Assembly: GCA_030533415.1 (NCBI GenBank)
Contig: JAUNJE010000008.1
Location: forward strand, 1-64,000
Direction: 5' to 3'
Length of the DNA stretch: 64,000 nt
Source of the DNA: Eubacteriales bacterium
Lineage (GTDB): Bacteria > Bacillota > Clostridia > Oscillospirales > Oscillospiraceae
Shown here: piece by piece, positions 22,575 through 32,170 of the stretch
Layout: each line of letters begins with the position of its first letter
Numbering within the stretch: position 1 is the stretch's first letter
The notes under the pieces: generated by a model
Databases searched by the model: none
Seen by the model: only the letters and a program-made list of their open reading frames with translations
What the model was told of the DNA's origin: nothing
Made by a program: the position numbers and the translations under genes

Positions 22575-25500
22575 TGAAACGAAACGCCATGCGCAAGAAT
22601 CTGCGCCAATCGATTTTCCGGTCCTTTGGACGCTATATTGCCATTGTAGCCATTATCGCCCTGGGAGCGGGACTGTTTACCGGACTGCTGCTGACAAAGG
22701 CGGATATGGTGGCCACGGGACAGGTGTTTACCGACCAGCAGAATATGTTTGACCTGCGGCTGGTGTGCAGCTATGGCTGGACACAGGAATATGTGGAAAC
22801 CTTTGCCCGGATGGAGGGGGTCCAGGATGCGGAGGGCCTGATCTATCTGGATCTGATTGCCCGGACCGGGGAGAATGCGGACGACGCTGTATACCGGTTT
22901 TACTCCCTTCCGGAAACCGTGAACCAGGTGGCGCTGCGGGGAGGACGGATGCCCCAGGCGGCGGATGAATGCCTGGCGGACGGCCTGCACGGAGGTGAAA
23001 ATGTCCTGGGGAAAACCGTTGTCATCTCTGAAAATAATGACCAGGATTCTCTGGATGCGGTGCGTTATAAGCGCTTTACCATTGTGGGCTATGTGGCGTC
23101 TCCGCTCTACATGGATATGAACCGGGGCACCACGACTGTCGGCAGCGGCAGCCTGACAAATTACTATTACATACCAGCGCAGGCCTTTGATGTGGACTAC
23201 TATACGGAGATCCACATCACCATCCCCGGCGATTACGAAATCTATACGGAGGAATACAATGACGCGCTGGATGCCGCGGCGGATGCCATCAAACCGGAAG
23301 CGGAACGGCTCTCCCAGGCCAGGTACCAGGACATCAGGGACGAAGCCGAAGAAGCGTATCAGGACGGGTATCAGGAATATCTGGACGGTGTAAAGGAATT
23401 TGAGGAGGGCAAAGCGGAAGCGGAGCAGGAGCTGGCGGACGCCTACCAGGAACTGCTGGATGGCGAGCAGGAGCTGAAGGACAACCGAAAAAAACTGGTG
23501 GATGGGGGGAACCAGATCCAGGAGGGCCGGGAGGCGCTGGAAGAAGCATCCGAACAGCTGGAACAGTCCAAACAGGAGCTTGCGGCGGCCAAAGCGGCGG
23601 CGCAGGCCCAGTTCGACGGTGCGGAGCAGGAATTGGACGCCCAATATGCCCAGCTAAAGCCGGCCTATGACCTGGCTGCGGCGGCCGTGGAGCAGGCCCA
23701 AGCCTATGTGGCTCAGCTGGGTGAGGCCATTCAGGCGGATCAGACAGCCGCCAATATCGCGGCGCTGGAGGCGGATATTTCCGCGAAGGAAGCGGAACTG
23801 GCACAGGCATACGCAGAATTGGAAGGGGAAACATCCGAAGACGCACAAAATGCGCTCCAGCAGAAAATTGACGGCCTGGAGTCTGAGATTCGGTCGCTTT
23901 CCGCTGAGCTTTTGATAGAAAACACGAAATACGCGCCTTATGCCGCCGCACTGGCGGAACTGAATGCCATAAAGGAGCAGTGTCAGCCTGCCATTGACGG
24001 GATGAATGCGGTTCAGGCCGGTTATCAGGAACTGGAAGCCCAGAAGTCCGCGGCGCAGGCGCAGTTCGCCGAAGCTGAGACACAGATTGCCGAAGGGGAA
24101 GCCCAGATTGCCCAGGGCCGGAAGGAGCTGGACGACGCTTACGACCAGCTGATGGTCAGCTGGGGCCTTTTCCATAAAGGGGAGCAGGAGCTGGCAGACG
24201 GCTGGGAGGAATACGAAAAGGGCAAGCTGGAAGCAGAGCAGGAAATCGCTGACGCGGAGGCGGAACTGGAGGATGCCAGGCAGGAGCTGGCCGAGGCCCG
24301 GGCGGACATCGACGCCATGGAGGAGCCGGACCTGTATATCCTGGACAGAACCAGCAATGTAGGCTATTACAATGTGGACAACAACTCAGACATTGTGGCG
24401 GGAGTATCCCGGGTGTTCCCGGTTTTTTTCCTGCTGGTGGCATCACTGGTGTGCATTACCACCATGACCCGGATGATCGATGAGGAGCGTACCCAGATCG
24501 GTACGCTGAAGGCCCTGGGCTATAGCAACGCCGCCATCATCGGCAAGTATCTGGTTTATTCCGGCAGCGGAGCGCTGCTGGGCTGCGGGGTTGGCATCTG
24601 GGTGGGCAGTGTGGTTTTTCCGCAGATTATCTGGAATGCCTACTGTATCATGCTGTATATCCAGCCGAAAATTGTGCTGACCGTGGATTGGCCGCTGTGC
24701 ATTGCGGTGGTGCTGGTTTATACTGCCGTACTGCTGTTTGTCACCTGGTACTGTTGCCGCAAAGCACTGCAGGAGGAACCGGCGGAGCTGATCCGTCCCA
24801 AAGCCCCGGAGGCGGGGAAGAAGGTGCTACTGGAATATCTGCCCTTCTGGAATAAGATTAGCTTCCTGAACAAGGTGACCATCCGCAACATATTCCGCTA
24901 CCGCCAGCGGCTGGCCATGATGCTGGTGGGCATCGGCGGCTGCACTGCGTTGCTGCTGACGGGCTTTGGCCTGCGGGATTCCATTGTGAATGTAGCGGAT
25001 TACCAGTTTGAGGAGGTTACGCTTTATGATATGGAGGTCTACTTCCGCAACGGTGTCACGCGGGAGGGCAGGGCGGCGTTCCAAAACAGGATAGAGGACA
25101 TGGTGCAGGACATCATGTTCTGCCACCAGAGCAGTGTGGAACTGGATTATGGCAATCAGGTAAAGGAAATCTATATGATTGCCGCCGATGATCAACTGAC
25201 GGAATTTATGGACCTGCATTCCGGCAGTGAATCCGTTCCCATGCCGGGCAGAAATGAGGTCGTGCTTTCCGTCGGCGTGGCGGAGGCCATGGGGATCCGT
25301 GTGGGGGATACCGTTGTTTTGCGGAATGGGGATTTGCAGCAGCTGGAGCTGACGGTTTGCGGCATCTTTGATAATCATGTCTACAACTATTCCATTGTCG
25401 CCCCTGAAACCCTGGAGGCCCAGTGGGGGCAACTGCCCGAGCAGCAAATGGCCTATGTGAAGGTCAGGGAAGGGCAGGATGTCCACAGCCTTGGCGCGGT

Positions 25501-25981
25501 GATTTCCGACATGAACAATGTGATGAACGTTTCCATCAGCGCCGATCTGGCGGATATGGTGAGAAATATGATGGATGCGCTGGATCTGGTCGTACTTCTC
25601 ATCGTATTCTGTGCAGGGCTTCTGGCGGTCACTGTGCTGTATAACCTGACCAATATCAACATCAACGAGCGCATCCGGGAGATTGCCACCATTAAGGTTC
25701 TGGGCTTCAACGCTTCGGAAACCGCCGCCTATGTGTTTAAGGAGAACATGACGCTGACGGTAGCAGGCTCCTTGATCGGGCTGCTGCTGGGCAAGCTGCT
25801 GCTGTCCTTCGTCATGAGCCAGATCAAGATCGACATGGTGTGGTTCAAGGCCGCGGCGGAGCCGGTGTCCTATATTTGGTCTGTAGCGCTGACGCTGGTG
25901 TCCGCTCTTGTGGTTGACTTTATCTTCTTCTTTAAGCTGGAAAAAATCAACATGGCGGAAGCGCTGAAATCTGTGGAATAA
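22568..25981 (+). CDS. Giant FtsX-type ABC permease with long coiled coil
   Basis: A 1,137-residue membrane protein. A first helix at residues 20-42 is followed by an outer domain, then about 340 residues (roughly 250-590) rich in Glu, Gln and Ala with heptad spacing that must form a long extracellular coiled coil. Then come an FtsX core (about 605-735), a second outer domain and a second FtsX core (about 995-1137). The ATG at 22568 has GGAG nearby; a second in-frame ATG at 22574 overlaps the preceding stop. It is probably a mechanotransmission machine acting at the cell wall, or an exporter of peptides or lipids. Confidence 0.88.
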   Translation: MVMKRNAMRKNLRQSIFRSFGRYIAIVAIIALGAGLFTGLLLTKADMVATGQVFTDQQNMFDLRLVCSYGWTQEYVETFARMEGVQDAEGLIYLDLIARTGENADDAVYRFYSLPETVNQVALRGGRMPQAADECLADGLHGGENVLGKTVVISENNDQDSLDAVRYKRFTIVGYVASPLYMDMNRGTTTVGSGSLTNYYYIPAQAFDVDYYTEIHITIPGDYEIYTEEYNDALDAAADAIKPEAERLSQARYQDIRDEAEEAYQDGYQEYLDGVKEFEEGKAEAEQELADAYQELLDGEQELKDNRKKLVDGGNQIQEGREALEEASEQLEQSKQELAAAKAAAQAQFDGAEQELDAQYAQLKPAYDLAAAAVEQAQAYVAQLGEAIQADQTAANIAALEADISAKEAELAQAYAELEGETSEDAQNALQQKIDGLESEIRSLSAELLIENTKYAPYAAALAELNAIKEQCQPAIDGMNAVQAGYQELEAQKSAAQAQFAEAETQIAEGEAQIAQGRKELDDAYDQLMVSWGLFHKGEQELADGWEEYEKGKLEAEQEIADAEAELEDARQELAEARADIDAMEEPDLYILDRTSNVGYYNVDNNSDIVAGVSRVFPVFFLLVASLVCITTMTRMIDEERTQIGTLKALGYSNAAIIGKYLVYSGSGALLGCGVGIWVGSVVFPQIIWNAYCIMLYIQPKIVLTVDWPLCIAVVLVYTAVLLFVTWYCCRKALQEEPAELIRPKAPEAGKKVLLEYLPFWNKISFLNKVTIRNIFRYRQRLAMMLVGIGGCTALLLTGFGLRDSIVNVADYQFEEVTLYDMEVYFRNGVTREGRAAFQNRIEDMVQDIMFCHQSSVELDYGNQVKEIYMIAADDQLTEFMDLHSGSESVPMPGRNEVVLSVGVAEAMGIRVGDTVVLRNGDLQQLELTVCGIFDNHVYNYSIVAPETLEAQWGQLPEQQMAYVKVREGQDVHSLGAVISDMNNVMNVSISADLADMVRNMMDALDLVVLLIVFCAGLLAVTVLYNLTNININERIREIATIKVLGFNASETAAYVFKENMTLTVAGSLIGLLLGKLLLSFVMSQIKIDMVWFKAAAEPVSYIWSVALTLVSALVVDFIFFFKLEKINMAEALKSVE

Positions 25982-25983
25982 AT

Positions 25984-26016
25984 AAGAAACCGGCTACCAG
26001 ATGCAGCCGGTTTCTT
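25984..26016. terminator. Terminator between the ABC permease and the aro operon
   Basis: AAGAAACCGGCT/AGCCGGTTTCTT around a nine-base loop with a T-rich tail on the plus strand. Confidence 0.8.
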
Positions 26017-26034
26017 GTTTATTTTGGGGATAGG

Positions 26035-26478
26035 TCAGGAAATGCGGTGGCCCAGCAATTCGACAAGATAGCGGATTGCCTCCCGGTAGCCCTCCAAACC
26101 ATGGCCTTTGATGGTTTTGTAGCAGGCAAGGCCGGCATAGGAAACCTGACGGAAGGATTCCCGGGAATCTACGTCGGAGATATGCACCTCCACCGCCGGG
26201 ATGGAGACGGCTTTCAGCGCGTCGAGAATGGCTACGGAGGTGTGGGTGTAAGCGGCGGGGTTGATGACGATTCCGTCCACCTTCCCGTAGGCCCACTGAA
26301 TTTTATCTACAATAGCTCCTTCATGGTTGGATTGGAACTGCTCGATCCCGATGCCCTCCGCCTGGGCTGTTTCTTCCAGCAGTTTCAGGAGATCCGCAAA
26401 GGTGTTTTTGCCGTAAATGCCCGGTTCCCGGATGCCCAGCATGTTCAGGTTGGGGCCGTTGATGACGAGAATTTTCAT
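26035..26478 (-). CDS. aroQ: 3-dehydroquinate dehydratase, type II
   Basis: Third step of the shikimate pathway. The 147-residue length and the motifs NGPNLNMLG, the catalytic tyrosine region EPGIYG, FQSNHEGAIVDKI, INPAAYTHTSVAI and VEVHISD are those of type II enzymes. It is the last gene of the operon and overlaps the aroE-aroK fusion by four bases. Confidence 0.95.
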   Translation of the reverse strand: MKILVINGPNLNMLGIREPGIYGKNTFADLLKLLEETAQAEGIGIEQFQSNHEGAIVDKIQWAYGKVDGIVINPAAYTHTSVAILDALKAVSIPAVEVHISDVDSRESFRQVSYAGLACYKTIKGHGLEGYREAIRYLVELLGHRIS

Positions 26479-27704
26479 GGGTTACCCTCCAAAAGTGCCA
26501 AAATCGCTTTGACGGTGTCCTCCGCCGGGCCGTTATTATCAACGGAAAAATCCGCAAAAGCGCCGTACATCGGCTTCCGCCGGGCGTACAGGTCACGGAG
26601 CGGATTGCTTTGGGACAGGGGGCGGCCCTCCGTGGGGAGCAGGTCAATATCCCGCTGCAGCCAGAAGATGCTTCCGTTTTGATGGAGCAGGGGATAGTTG
26701 CGCTCCTGGGTGACGGCGCCGCCGCCGGTGGCAATGACCAAACCGGACTGCTTGCCAAGTTCGGCCAATGCCTTGGTTTCCCAATCCCGGAAAACCGCTT
26801 CTCCGTCTCCGGCGAAAATTTCGGGAATGGATTTGCCTGCGGAGTGCACAATGGCTTCGTCCGCGTCCGCAAGCTTCCGCCCGAGGGCCTTTGCCAGCAT
26901 GGCGCCGATGGTGCTTTTCCCGCAGCCCGGCATGCCGGTAAGGACGATGTTCTGCATCTGGACGGAGAGTTTGTGGTGAATGGCTTCGATCACGGAATCA
27001 TCGATGGCTGCACCTGTGAAATACTCAGCCGATTCTTTGGCCTGGGCCACCAGCATCCACAGGCCGTTCTCATGGGGCAGCCCCAGTTTTTCCGCGTCCA
27101 GAAGCAGCTGGGTCTTGGCTGGATTGTAAATCACATCCAAAACGCCCTCCAAATGGGGAAAATCCTTCAAATCCACAGGGGAAACGCCGGTGTTGGGGAA
27201 CATGCCCACGGGGGTGGTATTGACGATGACGGCGGCATCGGCATGGCGGGACAGGTTATGGTAGTTATTCTCGCCGGAACGGGAGATGATAACGACCTGC
27301 GCCCCCAGATCACACAACGCTTTCACGGCGGTATTGGAGGTACCGCCGCTGCCCAAGACCAGCACCTTTTTGTTTTCCACACGGATGCCGCTGCGCTTTA
27401 CCAGGGAGGTAAAGCCGAAGTAATCCGTATTGTGGCCGAAAAGGGTGCCGTCCTTTCTGCGGACGATGGTATTGACGGAGCCCATTTTTTTCGCGGTGGG
27501 GGACAACTCGTCCAGGTAGGGAATGACGTCCTTTTTGTAGGGAATGGTCACATTGATGCCGGTAAAATCCCCGTTTCGGACAAAATCCCCTACTTCCTCC
27601 GGTTCTTTTTCAAAGAGTACATAGGAATAGTCTCCCAGGTATCCGTGAATCTGAGGGGAGTAGCTGTGGCCCAGCTTTCTTCCCAGCAATCCGCAGTTCA
27701 TCAA
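26475..27704 (-). CDS. aroE-aroK: Shikimate dehydrogenase-shikimate kinase fusion
   Basis: One 409-residue chain with two pathway enzymes. Residues 1-240 are shikimate dehydrogenase (HSYSPQIHG, NVTIPYKKDVIPYLDELS, GSVNTIV, GHNTDYFGF, nucleotide loop GSGGTSNTA). Residues from about 250 are shikimate kinase with P-loop GMPGCGKST, ATGGGAV and the lid R.RKPMY. AroE is shorter than usual. GAGGTGG precedes two adjacent ATG codons, so the start may be one codon later. The fusion couples two steps at a fixed ratio. Confidence 0.93.
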   Translation of the reverse strand: MMNCGLLGRKLGHSYSPQIHGYLGDYSYVLFEKEPEEVGDFVRNGDFTGINVTIPYKKDVIPYLDELSPTAKKMGSVNTIVRRKDGTLFGHNTDYFGFTSLVKRSGIRVENKKVLVLGSGGTSNTAVKALCDLGAQVVIISRSGENNYHNLSRHADAAVIVNTTPVGMFPNTGVSPVDLKDFPHLEGVLDVIYNPAKTQLLLDAEKLGLPHENGLWMLVAQAKESAEYFTGAAIDDSVIEAIHHKLSVQMQNIVLTGMPGCGKSTIGAMLAKALGRKLADADEAIVHSAGKSIPEIFAGDGEAVFRDWETKALAELGKQSGLVIATGGGAVTQERNYPLLHQNGSIFWLQRDIDLLPTEGRPLSQSNPLRDLYARRKPMYGAFADFSVDNNGPAEDTVKAILALLEGNP

Positions 27705-28843
27705 ACCACCTCAGTATAGCTGCCCAGGTATTTGAATTCCTCACACAGCTCATCCAATTCGCACATCAGCTGGATAAACTCCTCGGAGTAAATGGAGGTT
27801 TCCAGATCGAAATAGAACATGAATTCAAATTCCCGGTCGGGGATGGGGCGGGATTCCAGCTTGGTGACATTGATGCCCAGAATGTAAAGCCGGGCCAGCA
27901 CCTTGTACAGGGCGCCTGGCTTGTGATTCAGGATCATCATGATGCTGGTCTTGTCGGAGCCGGGGTAAATTTCCAGATTTTTGCTGATGCAGATGAACCG
28001 GGTGCGGTTGTTTCCCTTGTCCTGAACGGAGGATGCCAGGCACTCCAGGTTGTACAGCTCCGTGCAGGCCCGGCTGCTCAGGGCGGCCACGTCCTTGCGC
28101 CCGGAAGAGGCAACCATTTCTGCCGCAATGGCGGTGTTGCCGACGGGGATCACATTGACGCCGGGAAGGTTCTGTAGAAAATCTCCACACTGGCTGATGG
28201 CCTGCTCATGGGAGTAAACTTCCTTGATGTCTGAGAGCTTTGTGCCGGGATTCACCAGCAGATTGTGGTCGACCTTCAGCCGGAAGGTGCGGACAATGGA
28301 GAAATTGTGCTGGATCATCAGGTCATAGACCTTCTTCACAGAGCCGGCGGTGGAGTTTTCAATGGGCAAAATGCCATACTGACACATGCCCTGGTCGATG
28401 GCGTTGAACACGGCCTCAAAGTTCTTAAAGTACATGATGAAGGGATTCTTGAAAATCTTTTCACAGGCGATCTGGGAGTAAGCGCCCTCCACGCCCTGGC
28501 AGGCAACCATGGGGGCCTGGGGGAACAGCTTGGGGGTATTTTCAATGGCCTGGGTGATTTCCCGGTACAGGGGGCTGACGAAGCCCCGGCATTTGCTCTG
28601 GTAGCTGCTGCTCAGCTCAAAGAGCATGGAGTACAGCACCCGGGTGTAATTTGCCATTTCCGGGCCTGCCTTTTCCGCCACGTCCTGCAGCTTGGCCCGC
28701 TCCCGGCCGGGGTGAAAAATGGGAAGGTTGTTTTCCCGCTTGAAGTCCGCGATTTTGGCGGCCACATCCATCCGCTCCCCGAAGAGGCGTACCAGCTCGT
28801 CGTCGATTTTGTCTATTTCCAGACGAAGTTCATTCAGATCCAT
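27701..28843 (-). CDS. pheA: Chorismate mutase / prephenate dehydratase (P-protein)
   Basis: Commits chorismate to phenylalanine. The 380 residues comprise an AroQ-type mutase (1-85), a prephenate dehydratase with GVEGAYSQIA and the catalytic NRTRF, and an ACT domain with ESRP, the usual phenylalanine-binding site, so feedback inhibition is likely. It lies between aroC and aroE-aroK in the operon and overlaps the latter by four bases. Confidence 0.96.
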   Translation of the reverse strand: MDLNELRLEIDKIDDELVRLFGERMDVAAKIADFKRENNLPIFHPGRERAKLQDVAEKAGPEMANYTRVLYSMLFELSSSYQSKCRGFVSPLYREITQAIENTPKLFPQAPMVACQGVEGAYSQIACEKIFKNPFIMYFKNFEAVFNAIDQGMCQYGILPIENSTAGSVKKVYDLMIQHNFSIVRTFRLKVDHNLLVNPGTKLSDIKEVYSHEQAISQCGDFLQNLPGVNVIPVGNTAIAAEMVASSGRKDVAALSSRACTELYNLECLASSVQDKGNNRTRFICISKNLEIYPGSDKTSIMMILNHKPGALYKVLARLYILGINVTKLESRPIPDREFEFMFYFDLETSIYSEEFIQLMCELDELCEEFKYLGSYTEVV

Positions 28844-28844
28844 G

Positions 28845-29939
28845 TTATTTCCTCCTATTTGTCTGGGTATTGCCCAGTATCATGTCGTAGATCGCGATGG
28901 CCGCCGCCGCCTCAACGACGGGCACGGCTCTGGGGACGATGCAGGGGTCGTGACGGCCCTTTACCACCAGCGCCTGCACCTCCGCCTTGCTCAGGGAAAC
29001 GCTTTGCTGTGGCTTGGAAATGGAGGGGGTGGGCTTGATGGCAACCCGAAAAACCAAAGGCATGCCGTTGGTAATGCCGCCCAGGATGCCGCCGCTGTTG
29101 TTGGTCGTGGTTTGAAAGCCATGTTCGGTTACGGTATAGCGGTCGTTGCACTGGCTGCCCCGCATACAGGCGGAGGAAAAGCCCGCGCCGAATTCCAGCC
29201 CCTTGACCGCCGGGATGCCGTAGATGATCTGGGCAATGCGGCTTTCCACGCCGCCGAACATTGGCTCGCCGATCCCGGCGGGCAGGCCCGTAACGGCGCA
29301 CTCGATCCGTCCGCCGGCACTGTCGCCCTCTTTGCGGGCAGCTTCGATGGCCTGGCGCATACACTGGCCCGCATTTTGGTTTATGACAGGGAAATCCCCG
29401 CCGAAATCAGGAATTTGGGGATTTATGGGGTCCAAAGGGTCATCGGATACACTGCTTCCGGCAATGGAGAGAATTCGGGCGCCGATTTGGATGCCCATTT
29501 CCGCCAGCCATTGCTTGCACAGGCCGCCGGCGATACATAGGGGAGCGGTAAGACGTCCGGAGAAATGTCCGCCGCCTGCCGCGTCCTGGAAGCCGCCGTA
29601 TTTGATCTGGGCGGTATAGTCCGCGTGACCGGGCCGGGGGCAGTCCTTCAGGTTGGCATAATCCCCGGAGCGGGTGTTTTTGTTGTGGATCACGGCGGCA
29701 ATGGGCGCGCCGCAGGTATAGCCGTCCAGGATTCCGGCCAGAAATTCCGGGCGGTCCTCCTCCCGCCGGGGAGTGGACCAGCCGTTTTGCCCCGGCGCCC
29801 GGCGGTTCAGGAAAGCCTGCAAACCGTCAAGGTCCACCGGAAGCCCGGCAGGGATTCCGTCCAGTGTCATGCCGATTGCCGGCCCGTGGGACTGGCCGAA
29901 AATGGATAACTTCAAATTTTCACCGTAGGTGCTGCTCAT
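28845..29939 (-). CDS. aroC: Chorismate synthase
   Basis: FMN-dependent last step to chorismate. The 364-residue protein has the signatures GQSHGPAIG, RPGHADYT and the C-terminal RHDPCIVPRAVPVVEAA. It overlaps aroA by 20 bases. Confidence 0.96.
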   Translation of the reverse strand: MSSTYGENLKLSIFGQSHGPAIGMTLDGIPAGLPVDLDGLQAFLNRRAPGQNGWSTPRREEDRPEFLAGILDGYTCGAPIAAVIHNKNTRSGDYANLKDCPRPGHADYTAQIKYGGFQDAAGGGHFSGRLTAPLCIAGGLCKQWLAEMGIQIGARILSIAGSSVSDDPLDPINPQIPDFGGDFPVINQNAGQCMRQAIEAARKEGDSAGGRIECAVTGLPAGIGEPMFGGVESRIAQIIYGIPAVKGLEFGAGFSSACMRGSQCNDRYTVTEHGFQTTTNNSGGILGGITNGMPLVFRVAIKPTPSISKPQQSVSLSKAEVQALVVKGRHDPCIVPRAVPVVEAAAAIAIYDMILGNTQTNRRK

Positions 29940-31116
29940 AGGTTCCTCCTAACCGGGCGTATTCCTCAAAGAAATGGGGATAGGATTTTTTTACGCATTC
30001 CGCTCCCAGGATGGTAACGGGTTCTTTGCAGACGGTGGCGGCGATGGCGGCGGACATGGCGATCCGGTGGTCATTGGCACTGTCCACGGTGCCGCCGGAC
30101 AGGCCTGTGCCATAGACGGTCAGGGTGTTTTCATCTGCCTGCGCTTTTCCGCCCAGATTTTCCAGCATGGCGATCACGGCGGCGACCCGGTCGGATTCCT
30201 TTAAGCGAAGCCGCCGGATGTCCGTAAATTCCGCGCCCTGGCTGCAGGCGGCGGTTACGGCCAGAATGGGAACAAGATCGGGAATATCGGCGGCGGAAAC
30301 GGTAATTTTCTCCTCCAGCGCCGGGAGCAGGGTGCCGACTGCCCGGTCGCCCTGGGGGGAATCCGGGGAGAGGTTTTCCACCGACACATGGTTTCCCAAC
30401 GCCTCCGCCGCCAGGAAAAAGGCGGCATTGCTCCAATCGCCCTCCACAGTCACGGTTCCGGGAGAGAGAAAAGGACTTCCGCCCTGTACGGCAAAATCAT
30501 GGGTATCCACGCCGAAAAGCGCCATTGCCCGCTGGGTCATGGTGATATAGGGACGGGATTCGACTTTTCCGGTGAGGCGGATGCGGCTTTCACCGGGGAT
30601 CAGCGCCGCTGCGAAAAGCAGTCCCGTGATGAACTGGCTGGAAACGCCGCCGTCAATGGTATAGTCTCCTGCCCGCAGCCGCCCCTGGCAGCGGATGCTG
30701 GTTTGGGTAGGGCGGGAAAGCCTGCAGCCCATCCGCTCCATTTCCTCCCAGAGGGGGGACAGGGGACGCTCCGGGAGCCGGCCTTCCATTTGAAAGACGG
30801 TATCCACCCCCAAAGCACCCGCAACCGGGAGCAGGAAGCGCAGGGTAGAGCCGCTGTCCCGGCAGTTTAAGATGGCTTCCCGGGGAAGGCGGCGGACAGG
30901 GGAAACTGCATAACCCGATTGGGTTTTGACGATGTCCGCGCCCAAGGCCTCAAGGCATTCGGCAGTGGCTTCAATGTCCCGGTTGGTTTCCGGGCAGAGA
31001 AGGGTGGTCGGCTTATCCGCAAAGGCGGCGCAGATCAGCAGCCGGTGGGCCTGGGATTTGGAGGGAATCGCCCGGACGGTTCCGGACAGTGTTCTGGGGA
31101 AAATGGTAATATCCAT
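29920..31116 (-). CDS. aroA: 5-enolpyruvylshikimate-3-phosphate synthase
   Basis: Joins shikimate 3-phosphate and phosphoenolpyruvate. The 398 residues are near the short end for the family. PSKSQAHRLLI holds the catalytic lysine region and LKESDRVAA the second signature. The PEP-loop segment, usually GNAGTAMR, reads NCRDSGSTLRFLLP, as in class II/III-like enzymes, so glyphosate sensitivity cannot be assumed. Confidence 0.94.
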   Translation of the reverse strand: MDITIFPRTLSGTVRAIPSKSQAHRLLICAAFADKPTTLLCPETNRDIEATAECLEALGADIVKTQSGYAVSPVRRLPREAILNCRDSGSTLRFLLPVAGALGVDTVFQMEGRLPERPLSPLWEEMERMGCRLSRPTQTSIRCQGRLRAGDYTIDGGVSSQFITGLLFAAALIPGESRIRLTGKVESRPYITMTQRAMALFGVDTHDFAVQGGSPFLSPGTVTVEGDWSNAAFFLAAEALGNHVSVENLSPDSPQGDRAVGTLLPALEEKITVSAADIPDLVPILAVTAACSQGAEFTDIRRLRLKESDRVAAVIAMLENLGGKAQADENTLTVYGTGLSGGTVDSANDHRIAMSAAIAATVCKEPVTILGAECVKKSYPHFFEEYARLGGTYEQHLR

Positions 31117-31117
31117 A

Positions 31118-32170
31118 TCAAAGACCTGCCTGAATCCAGGATTTCAGAGCGTCCACAGGGGTGGGGACAATGGCGCAGTCGCCGATGGCCCTGGGGACGA
31201 TCAGCTTTACCGTTCCGCCGGAGCGTTTCTTGTCGGAAAGCGTGTAGGTGAAAAGGTCATCCGCGCTGAATTCCGTCTTGGTGGGCAGCCCGAACTGGGC
31301 CAATACCCGCAGCAGCCGCCCGCAGACAGCTGCGCTGCACAGGCCGTTTTTCACGGCGGCCCGGGTGATGATGGCCATGCCGGTGGCAACGGCTTTGCCG
31401 TGGGAAATTTCAAAACGGCTCTTTGCTTCTACACCGTGGCCGATGGTATGGCCCAGGTTCAGCTTCATCCGGGCGCCGGTATCGAACTCGTCTTCCATGA
31501 CCACATCCCGCTTCAGCTCCACGCAGCGGGTGATAACGGCTTCCCGGTCAAAGTCAAGCCCCTTTTCCTCCAAATGGAAAAAAAGCTGGGGATCGTACAA
31601 AACGCCGTATTTGATGACCTCGGCACATCCGTCCCGAAACGTATCTGTGGGGAGGGAATTCAGCGTATCGGTGTCGCACAGCACCAGGCTGGGCTGGTAA
31701 AAGGCCCCGGCCAGGTTTTTTCCGGCGGGAAGGTCGATTGCCGTTTTTCCGCCTACGGAGGAGTCCACTGCGGCAAGCAGGGTCGTGGGCACCTGAATGA
31801 AGCGGATGCCCCGCAGGAAGCTGGCGGCGGCAAAGCCCGCCAGGTCTCCCACCACGCCGCCTCCCAGGGCCACGATCAGATCGGAGCGGGTCAGTTTATT
31901 TTCTGCCAGGAAGTTCAGCAGCTGCAAAAAGGTTTTCCCGTTTTTGCTCTCTTCTCCGGAGGGAAAGACAAAGGAAACCACTTCAAATCCGGCGTTTTCC
32001 AAATTTTTTACGGCAGGGCCGCCATAAATCGGGTAGACGGTGGATTCGCTGACGATGCACACCTTCCTGGCCTGGCCCAGCAGCTGGGCCTGCGCACCCA
32101 GGGTGTTCAGCACCCCGCAGCCGATGTGGATGTCATAGGTTTTCGAAGCGCTGACAGTGACGGTATTCAT
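31118..32170 (-). CDS. aroB: 3-dehydroquinate synthase
   Basis: Makes 3-dehydroquinate from DAHP with NAD and a metal ion. The 350-residue protein has GGGVVGDLAGFAAA, DSSVGGKTAID and the metal-binding histidines in LGHTIGHGVE. It overlaps tyrA by four bases and leaves one base before the aroA start. Confidence 0.96.
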   Translation of the reverse strand: MNTVTVSASKTYDIHIGCGVLNTLGAQAQLLGQARKVCIVSESTVYPIYGGPAVKNLENAGFEVVSFVFPSGEESKNGKTFLQLLNFLAENKLTRSDLIVALGGGVVGDLAGFAAASFLRGIRFIQVPTTLLAAVDSSVGGKTAIDLPAGKNLAGAFYQPSLVLCDTDTLNSLPTDTFRDGCAEVIKYGVLYDPQLFFHLEEKGLDFDREAVITRCVELKRDVVMEDEFDTGARMKLNLGHTIGHGVEAKSRFEISHGKAVATGMAIITRAAVKNGLCSAAVCGRLLRVLAQFGLPTKTEFSADDLFTYTLSDKKRSGGTVKLIVPRAIGDCAIVPTPVDALKSWIQAGL

